Positions 1 to 9,200 of a stretch of 64,000 nucleotides of DNA are shown in pieces. This DNA comes from Apis mellifera (lineage: Eukaryota > Arthropoda > Insecta > Hymenoptera > Apidae). Numbering within the stretch: position 1 is the first letter of the stretch; every line of letters begins with the position of its first letter. Made by a program: the position numbers and the translations under genes. Below the pieces are notes generated by a model. The model did no database searches and was not told the DNA's origin. It saw nothing but the letters and a program-made list of their open reading frames with translations. The stretch spans positions 253,001-317,000 of the forward strand of contig NC_037638.1 of assembly GCF_003254395.2 (NCBI RefSeq), read 5' to 3'.

Positions 1-3000
1 GTATCGTATCGTAACACCCGAAAATCAAACTCCTAATAGGCAAAGGGATCGCATCGAGCCAGTTTATGTGTTAAAAAGAGATTTCAGCAGAACGGTTACT
101 AAAGTACGTATAGTTGAGATATCACATAAAAAAGAATAAGATGAATAAAAATAATACGAATAATATTTTTTTTTTTTTTTTTTTTTTTTTAGGAATGTTT
201 TCAATCATTAATATCTCTCCTTCAATGGAGTTGGAATACATTAAAAGCAGCGTTAAGTGATATCATGGTTCATAGCACTTCTTCTCACGCGCTTGAAGTG
301 GAGCGTTTAGTTTACATTAGTAAAGCTAGTTTACGATTACTTAGAATCTACACCAATGAAATTTATCCAAATCAAGGTGCATAATAATTTTTGCGTACGT
401 ACATTTGGTTCTATTTTTATTAATTCGATATCGGTAATTTGCAGCGGGGAAGAAAACTCCAGCTGAATCGGTTCGATTAGCAGAGTGCATAGGGGAGGTA
501 CGCGCATTATTACATCAAATTTTGTCCGATACTGTACCATTAAATGCGAAAAGCAAAGGAAAAACGCGATTAAACAAAAGTAAGTTTTTATGATATAATA
601 TACAATTTTTCATTTTATATATTTCTTTTTTATCATAAAATGTGAATAATAATAATCGTATTGTATTTTAGCTCCTAGTGCCATAAATAATAATAAAATG
701 ACAAATAGCATATTAGAGGAATGCCACAGAACATTTGTAGCTTGTTATCATGTATTTTATCCAACAGCGTATTTGAAATGGGTGTGTTTATGCGAGCTGC
801 TATCAGAAATCGACAGAGTATGCGTTTTGATTGAATTTACGAGTCAAAAATTTTCTAATTAAATCATGTAGAATTCATGTAGAATTAACGGATACATTTT
901 TTTTTTACAGGAACAAGGACGATCTACGAAGGATCGATTGTTATCTGCCATTTTAGCCGCTCTATGCAATCCTATTATTCGTCTTCGATGTATATTTCCA
1001 ATTTTAAATAATGTGATGGATAGTAGCGATAGTATAAAACGGCAACTCAGTCCATCCGACAATACCGGCTTGTTAATGATAAATTCAACGGAAAGTCATC
1101 AATATCCAATCTTAGTCGAGCAAATTAGTTATAAATCTCAAATAGAAAGTTCCGGGAAAGAGACTTTAAACTGGTCATTTCGCGATGTCCTCGATAGACT
1201 GTTAGATTTGATTCTAGTCCCTGTAAAGAAAAGTCTTTGTAGAAAGAAGACTCAATCACTGCCAGAGTTGGTACTTCATTGTTGTTATTTATTAGCGCGA
1301 GTGATCGCCGAATTGGCGGCACAGTCTAGCGGGAACGAGGACGAACTTCAAGCCGCGTGCGGCAGAATTATGTACACCACACCTTCGAGATTTACTCGTG
1401 TAAATCAAACAAGGTCGTGGAATACCGGTAACGGGTCTCCAGATGCGATTTGTTTTTCGGTCGACAGACCTGGTATCGCCATCGCGGGTGTGGGTATTTA
1501 CGGAGGTGTTGGAATGTATGACTACGAGTTGGAATTACTCGACGATGTGAGTATTGTTACGAATTACTTTGAAACGACAAAAATAATTGTTTTTTAACAT
1601 TATACAATTTCTAGCAAAATAATACGGGTAATGATCCATCCCATACTCAACGTTGGAGTAGTTTGGATTTTACGCGTGGCACTTTCGGGCCGGATGATTG
1701 CGTTAACGATATAGTAGAATTAAAATTTGATAAACCTGTGCCTATTAAGGAAAATATGAAGTACGCTATTAGACTGAGAAATCGAGGAGGACGTACAAGT
1801 AACGGCGATGTTGGTTTGAGTGTCGTTAAAGGACCCGATGGAACCACGTTCACCTTTACAGCTTGCTCTTTAAGCTTTAACGGTATTGTTCCTCGTGAAC
1901 AGAATATCATTTCATTTAACCGAGAATGTGTAATACGAGTGATGGATTTTTGTAGGTACAACACAGACCAGAGGACAAATACCTCATATCCTTTATTACT
2001 CGAATCCTCAAGACTCGGACGGTCAACAAACGAGCAAAGCAATGGCTGAAGTACAGGCAAGAAAATGTGCCCTTGCCATGACAGCTACGATTATTCAAAG
2101 ATCGAACGAAATTTTCGCATTGGCGAGGGAAAGAGCGGAAGAGGTAGTAGCGACGGAAGTTCTTGGCAACGCGACATTCGTGACAACACTTTTACCATTG
2201 GTTATGGCACACATTAGCCCTTTGGCTACGTCGGATCCGAGAGTAAGAAATCATTGCTTTTCCATCATATTTTTTTTTTTTTATACGCATTATTGATAAA
2301 TTATCTTCATCTTTTCCCAGAGCGGTGTTCAAATTCTTACTTTGATACAAGAAATGTTACCTCACGTCGCGGCACTTAATTTATTATCCACAATGGGATC
2401 GTCTGAAATATCTCAGGACAACGAGGTCCAGCCCCACATACCTACGCCAATAACCACCAGTCACCACTACACTTGGTTGGAAAGCGATCATCCTTATAAA
2501 CCTGCTACAGTGTCTCATTACAGAGTCACGTTTCCAGAAACCGTAAAATGGTTAACCATAGAATTTACGCCAGAATGTGGCACGGCTCAACCAGAAGATT
2601 ATTTACAATTGTACATACCAAATATAATTTCTCTTACCGGGTAAATATAATTAATTCAATTCACGTTGAAAAGTTTCAAAGTAATATCGTAATATCTATA
2701 TCTACATCTTTGTTTTATAGTGCAATAACAGAAGATATACCCTTACATTGGCCCGTGTTGCATAAATTGAGCAATATACCGAATCAATGGCCTCAAAATG
2801 CGATCGTATTACCAGGTAGATCGTTATTTTATATAGAAATAATTTCTTTTCGTTACTTAAATTTATATATCGACCGATCACTTTAGGAAACGAAGTCATG
2901 TTTTCCTTGGAAACTGCTTCCGATTATATGAGAAACGATAGAGCGATTACGTATGGGTTTAAATGTCTAGTTATCGGATACGATTGGATAACATCTGGAA

Positions 3001-3353
3001 ACGGCTTAAAAAACCTAGAAATTGAATTATCGTTTCTCGGAGGTGCCTGCGCTGCAAGCCTCATGAAGAGAAATCTTGCGCTACCACCTGTGTCTAGTAC
3101 GTATCTTTTAATTTGTTTAATTCTAATAGTAAGTTTTTTATATCACAATTATTCCTTCGATTATTTGATAGTTGGAATCGTGTTTCAATTTCGACTGTAT
3201 CATTTCAGACGAGGAAGTGGAAGAGGATTTGGAGCTGATGCAAGAAACTGCAAAGAGGATTTTTTCCGTACATTCGACCTTACTTGGACGAGGATTCGCT
3301 CTAGCTTCACCCCCTACAGTTTCCCAGGCCCTCGATGGCGTTCTTCCGTTCAG
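1..3353 (+). CDS. hiw: Highwire / MYCBP2 (PHR family) E3 ubiquitin ligase, internal fragment, 11 exons
   Basis: Exons: <1-103, 193-376, 445-579, 672-817, 911-1546, 1615-1882, 1956-2242, 2321-2640, 2721-2815, 2887-3096, 3209-3353>. All introns are GT-AG and the phases join into one open frame of about 842 residues, starting with the codon at base 2. From family memory I recognise the RDFSRTVTKEECFQSLIS block at residues 24-41, the second PHR domain at about 365-505 (VDRPGIAIAGVGIYGG, then the RNRGGRTSNGDVGL and FTFTACSLSFNGT stretches), an AMAEVQARKCALAMTATIIQ helix region, the HHYTWLESDHPYKP block at 634-647, and GNEVMFSLETASDY. PHR proteins are neuronal RING-type ubiquitin ligases that limit synapse growth, partly by turnover of the kinase Wallenda/DLK, and promote axon degeneration. 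The PHR fold is a beta-sandwich. The N-terminal RCC1-like part lies left of the window; the C-terminal filamin, APC10-like and RING parts are not seen. Codons are AT-rich at the third position. Confidence 0.96.
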
Positions 3354-4016
3354 GTGAGTGCAAAGTGTTTCCTTTTTTTCACACGCACACTTGAGAGCTC
3401 GAGCTCGTCGCGAGAACTGAAGGTTGAAATGGAGTGGTCGATCTTCATCGACGATACGAATATTATCCGCGATTAAATAGAATACTTGGTCAATCAGCCA
3501 AGTATTGGTTAATACGACGGATAAAAATTTTTCCGTTATTTCCTCTCCAACGTTTCAATTCCGTCGAAACGTTCGATTAGATCCGATTAAACGGCAAATC
3601 GACGAACAGATTCATTAAAAATGAATCATACCCGGTTATAATCGCGTTATTGAAACCGTTTATGAATCGGTACATTATGCTCCGCAAGAATTAATAGACC
3701 CGGTAGCTTTCACGTTTCCACGTTTCTACGCGCGAGCGACTGCGAATAACCGCAATGATCGATCGCGCGACGATATATCGCAAATTTTTTTTTCCTTTTT
3801 CACGCGTGTATTCATATTCATTAAGTAAAGGAAAGGGGGGGAGAAAAAAGAGGCGGTTTATTCAAGGAGGTTGAAAAGGTATGAAAGGTGGTATTTTGGG
3901 AATATCGATCGGGAATATCTAGTGGTCGTCAGTTGTGTACTGTATGCATCAATTTGCTTCTTTATTATCTTTTTTTTTTTTATTATCTCGACGGTACGAA
4001 GTCTCTTTCGATGTAA

Positions 4017-4022
4017 AATAAA
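4017..4022 (+). terminator. Possible polyadenylation signal in the first part of the big highwire intron
   Basis: AATAAA on the plus strand, about 660 bp after the 3353 exon. If the intron were retained, the reading frame would meet TGA inside the donor itself (AGG TGA at 3352-3357), so an intron-retained transcript ending here would encode a truncated Highwire. The motif is common by chance, so this is only a candidate. Confidence 0.15.
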
Positions 4023-5265
4023 TTATACAATCGGCTGTCGTTATATCACAGTCTGACGATAATTACAACTAAAACGTCCTTAGAAATGCTTAATTTTCCG
4101 ACGCACGATAATCGTAGACGCGTCTCGCGCGAACACGCGAGATTCCGTTAGACGAAATATCGCAGCCACTTCCCACTTCCGCCACTTTTTTTCACGCTCG
4201 ATCTCTAATCGGGCGTGCCTCGGATGAAATGTTCGGAGGGAAGATCGTTGAACAATCTCGAACGAACTCGGGAGGATCGATCTCCGCTGTTCGCCGCTCT
4301 TGGGGGGATAAAACGAAACGATGCCGCGCGGGACTCGTTGCGTGGAGAGGAAATGGCGGGTGTATCAATAATGCATGGGTAACACGTGCGCGAGATAGGT
4401 CGACACGCGAGAGTACGAGGCGGTCGGTATTTCTCTTCGTTGTACTTTAAAAAATAAAAAAAGAAACAGCTTCGAATCTATCGTCATACTCGTTGTTGCT
4501 CAACGTTTCCTCGTTTCTCGAATTCCTTTCAGCTTCCCTTTCACTGGGATCGTCGTCGGTTCGTTCGACGGGTAAAATATCTCGATGGCTTACCTTGATG
4601 AAACGGAGAGGAGGACGAATTATATCGGGTCTATTAATCACCGTAAGCAGCTCGAAAGCGCGGAACGATACTCGAGTGGCGGCAGTCGGTTGCGGTTTTA
4701 CGCTAAACGCTATTGCGCGTATTACTCCCCGAAAGATAGACAGAGAAAGAGAGAGAGAGAGAGAGAAGCCTCTCCCCGTCCCCCGTTTTCGAGATTACCG
4801 GCCGAATTCGTAAACGCGAACGAGGTTTCCCCCGTGGCGAATCGATTACCCTCGTCGAGGGGAAAATCCCCCGTTTGCGCATTTGTCAAAATTAGATACC
4901 GATCGGAATGATAACAGTAACAACAATTTATTATAGGCAATAGTCCAGAGCTCATAAATAAACATGAAATAATCGTGGTGAAATAATACAATAAATTAAA
5001 GGAGAAAAGAGTTTTGTGAACACTCGAGAAGGGTGTCGCGAGTTGTTGTCACGCTCACGAACGGGTTCGGGAACGGAATACAAATTTTGCGTGTAACGTG
5101 GATACGTTTCATTTCGTATGGATTCGTGTACAAGAAGTCTTCTCTACGTTATCGTTCATCATCCTTCTCCACTCGCTCGGTAATAATAATTTCGCAGATA
5201 TATTCTTCGTTATTCCTCTTATCTCGTATTGTCAAGGGGTGTCAGGTAATATGTCTGTTTTTTTT

Positions 5266-5271
5266 TTTATT
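5266..5271 (-). terminator. Candidate polyadenylation signal for the minus-strand membrane-protein gene
   Basis: TTTATT on the plus strand reads AATAAA on the minus strand, followed there by an A-rich run. It is the first such hexamer I see downstream of the stop codon at 6208, and would give a 3' UTR of roughly 0.95 kb. A second AATAAA lies at 4927-4932. No downstream GU-rich element was verified. Confidence 0.3.
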
Positions 5272-6207
5272 GTGTTTACAAGCACGATTAGAAACGCGAT
5301 CAGAAGGAGGGATATATAATACAGGGATTCTCGGTGTAGGGAGTGAACAATTTTCGCTTCGAACAATTTTCTTCGACGAGTAATTCGGCGCTTCGTCTTT
5401 CGCTCGCCCCCATTTTTCCAAACGGAAGCGAATGGCTACACTGAGGAAGAATGGCACGCTGGTTTCCGATCGAACGTGCGATCATCGCATTTTCCCGACG
5501 CTTGTTCGACGGATCATCGCCGATAAGAAAATCTCGAACGCGACGTCAACCGAGTCCGTTATCAGTTTCGATCACTCCCCTTTGTACTCGCCTCTTCTTT
5601 CGTCGCCTCTCTCGTATCGCTTCGATCTCCGATCTTCGCGAAACGACACTGGCCCTCTTTCCTCTTCTTTTTTTTTCCCCTCTTGGAAGCTACTTAACTA
5701 ACGCTTAACTTAAACTTAACTAACAACGCGCATCGATTATCCATCCACGCGACCTGCTCGAAGAGAAACGAAAAGGAAACTCTTCGATTACATACAAGTG
5801 TACGTGACCACGCGGAGAGAAGACGAAAAGAAAAGAGGAGGAAAGGGGGATTGGATGGATAATCGATGCTCGTTCTTGATATGTAAATGGAAGCTTACGA
5901 ACTGCCTTGTACTAGGAGAATTAAATTGAAAACAAGAGAGAGAGAGAGAGATCTCGAGATGCTCCGAGATCTCCTCCCGTTCCGTTTCTTCGTCAACGCG
6001 AGTTGATAATCGTTGGGTGAGAAATTTTCTCGAGTTCTTTCGAGAGAGAGAGTAGTCCGCTCTTAGTCGAATGTTACATCGATTCGTTCACAGCTCGTAG
6101 ACGCGAAAACGGCTCGAAGCGTTGCACCGCTCGTATCGTTGCTCGCCGACTCGAGGCATCGGCGAGCGGGCAGCCTGCCTGCTGGTCGAGCCGTTCCACG
6201 CTTCTCG

Positions 6208-9200
6208 TTACAATTCCGTGGTCAACGGTTCGGCCTTCTCCACGATCACGTGAAACTCCGTCTCCCTGTACAGTCTCCCGTCCGGCACGACCATCGTTAT
6301 CCGGCTGTCGACCGGCGTGGCCGAGGCGGCCGCCTCCCTGCCGATCACCCCGTTCTTTTTCGACACGACGTCGGGCGCGTTCATCGGCACGCTGATCCAC
6401 TTTTTCCTGCTGTTTCTGCGTCGCCTCCTGCAGCACCACACGATCAGGCAGGCGATCAGGATCGATAGGAGGAGGAGGACCGCGATGACGAGGACGAACA
6501 CCAGCACGGAACCGCCGAGGGAGCAATGTCGCGTCTCGTACTCGACGAAACTGATCGCCACGCCGTTCGACGTCTCGCCGTCGTAGCAGAGGAACGTCTC
6601 CGGGGTTTCGTTGATCGGGGTGTCTTGGCTCGATACGAGGACTGGTAGCAAAAGGGAGGAGGAGGAAGAAAAAGAGGAGGAGGAGGAGGAGGCGGTGTTT
6701 TGTTTGTAAAACCTGGCGTAGAGATTGGTGTAGTTGAGGATATTGTTCTTCCATACGGGTAACATTCGACAGTCGCACGATCGGCCGACCAACAGGTTGT
6801 CGAGCTCGAGGCGAAAGCTATTTCGGTCGAACATGATCGAGCCCTCCTCGAAGTTGACCACGCTGTTATTCTTAAAGATAAGGTCGTGGAGAGAGGGCTG
6901 CGTCCTCGCTTCGGCGTCCGCCCGTACGCCGAGGAAGGCGCCTACGGAGAGGCTGCCGAAAGTGTTGTTCTTCACGATCACCGGCCCCCTCGCGGTCACG
7001 TCGAACGCCTCGCTCTCCAAACTCTCCACCACGCAATTCTGTATCGCCACTGTCCGCGGGCTTCTCACGATGAACGCCTCGCTCCTCACCGTGCCCATCC
7101 TCACACCGTCCAACATGAACGTGTGGTAAACCTCGACGTCGTTCATCGTCCTGCTCGGCACCTGATCCCCGAACCTAGTACCGATCACTCGCAAGTGGCC
7201 CACGTCGAACTTCTTGAACGCTTGCGCCTCGATGCTCTCGATGCGGCAATTCTCCAGCCTAAGTTTCTCCGTGTGCACGAGATTGGCGAACGAGAACGCG
7301 CTCAACTGGCCGATCCTCACGTTCTCCAGGATGATCGCCTCCACGTCCCCCCGGAACACGAAACTTGGCATGGTGTCGATGCTGCAGTTCCTCACCGATA
7401 TCCACGTGCGCGTGCTTTGGGGGGAGAGCTCGAAACTCTGCCTGACCAGGGTCAGGTTGGCCACGTTGATCAGGTCGATCGCGCGGAGCCCGACCATCGA
7501 GGCGAGGCTCGAGTTGGCCAGGATCACGGACGAGCAATTGCTCACCACTATCCGGCTCGTGTGCGGGCTCAACCTTTTGTCCCCGTCCGTGGTTAACACC
7601 AGCTCCTGAAATCAGACGAGAATCAGCCGGTTCCCTCGGAGATGGGACGCGTCGTTGAAAAGGACGGAGGGGGATAGAGAGGGAGGGAAGCGCGCAGCTC
7701 GGCGCGATTCGATCCACCAGACGCGGCTCGTTAACGAAAGGTCGAATAACCGTAATTGCGCGTCTAATCGCCTTATTCGCGTTGAAAACACGCGCGTCCT
7801 CTTACCAGCTATTAACCGGCCCGATTATCGCCATTTTTCTTTCTTCCTCTTCTTCTTTTTCTTTCGAAAGTTTTCGAAAGGGCCTTTCTCGTCCAAGGTG
7901 AAAGGGTCGTCTCTTTCTCCGACGTTTCGATAAACCGAGAAGAAATTGTTTGTCGCAACAGCTCGTTAATCGAAAAGAGAAAAGGGAGGAAAAGTTGGGG
8001 AAGGCTCGCTCCGTTTTTTATTAATAGACTCGAGCGAAGAAGGAAGAGCGAAAGGAGAGGAGGAGGAGGGACGCGCGCGATGCCACTCGGCGGCTCCTTG
8101 TTTGTTAAACAATCGATGGCGAAATGCCAACCGCATACCTGCCTCCTACCAACCATAGACACGATCGAGATATCGTCCGCGCAAATACGAGGTTTCGCGA
8201 GGTTATCGCGTTTTCTTTCTCTCTCCCTCTCTCTCTCTTAACGAACACCCGATAACGAGAGTGATACGTGGAAAATGCGACGTTGCTCCGCGCCTTATTC
8301 CATGCGTCGAGTCGTTCTCGATACAGATCTACGCGTAGAATAAACGAACGAACGAACGAGTGCACGCGTTGAAATAATTTCGAGCAGAAATTTTTTTTTC
8401 TCGACGTTATATAAAGAATAGAGAGGCGGGATGAGAATCGTGAAGGAGTTTGGACGCGAGATTAGCCGTGAAGGAAGGGCGTGCGTGGTGAATGCGGGGG
8501 GAGGAATAAAGAAGGGACCGTGTGGCCCACGTGTAGTGCGTGGCCGATAAAAGCGAAACCTTTGTGCCCCTTTTTCTTCTCGGGTACCAGCTCGCGCGTT
8601 TCACCGTCGTCTCGCCCCCGAACCGATCTCTCCTCCTCGCGTCCCTTCCTGTCTGTCCCGACCTTTGTTCCCGTCTCATTGTTCTTGGTCAATTCCCGAC
8701 GCACAATCTCTCTCTCTCTCTCTCTCCCCGCCCATAGAAAAGATTACCACACCCGAAATGCTTGTCTCCTCGCGTCTACGCGCCTCGTTCCGCCAATGAT
8801 TATCGAGCCAACGTTTTCGTTTCCTTCCGATGCTCTCTCTATCTCCTTTCCTCTTCATTCTCTCTCTCGTTTTTGCTCTCGTCGAACGTGTTTTTAGTCC
8901 GAGTCACTCGACTCGGATCGCGTAATCGTGAATATTCCTCTTCCGAAAATCATCGAGCAAAGAGGAGGGAATCCGAGTTTTATTTCTTCGAACTTTATAT
9001 ATTCTCTCTCTCGAGATAGGACGCCGTTTTCAAGTACGGAAAAAAACGAGAGGCGAGCGTGCTACGTCACTTGGGACTTTGAATCGTGATTCTCGAACGG
9101 AGGTGATGAAAGTTTTCTTCCAATTGATTCGTAGTATGGAACGACGGATGGATTCGCGTTGATACGACGCGTTATACTCTTTTAATATTCCTCGATATAG

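Larger units (their letters stand above)
3354..6207. other. Non-coding stretch between highwire exon and the minus-strand gene
   Basis: No supported coding region. Open frames here are short and lack conserved patterns. The left part is highwire intron. The right part (about 5250-6207) probably includes the 3' UTR of the minus-strand gene. It contains a plus-strand AATAAA at 4017-4022, minus-strand AATAAA motifs at 5266-5271 and 4927-4932, and GA arrays at 4749-4766 and 5935-5951. Confidence 0.6.

Noticed and set aside
1883..1955. Read-through of a 73-bp interval with an open frame across it
   Set aside because: GTATTG...TGTAG boundaries fit an intron, and removing it restores the family sequence SFNGTTQTRGQIPHILYY; read-through inserts unrelated residues.
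4493..4813. Frame containing SRWLTL, checked as the missing highwire GGRLARWLQP block
   Set aside because: Only a three-residue resemblance; flanking residues do not fit the family and the phase does not match the 3354 donor.
6886..7596. 236-codon plus-strand open frame opposite the membrane-protein exon
   Set aside because: Antisense shadow of the real exon: histidine/arginine-rich and explained by that gene's high GC3.
7812..8162. Possible extra exon of the minus-strand gene ending at a GTATGC donor near 8135
   Set aside because: Exons 1 and 2 already join in phase 0 with a natural protein sequence; the acceptor-like AG is only a few bases from the donor.
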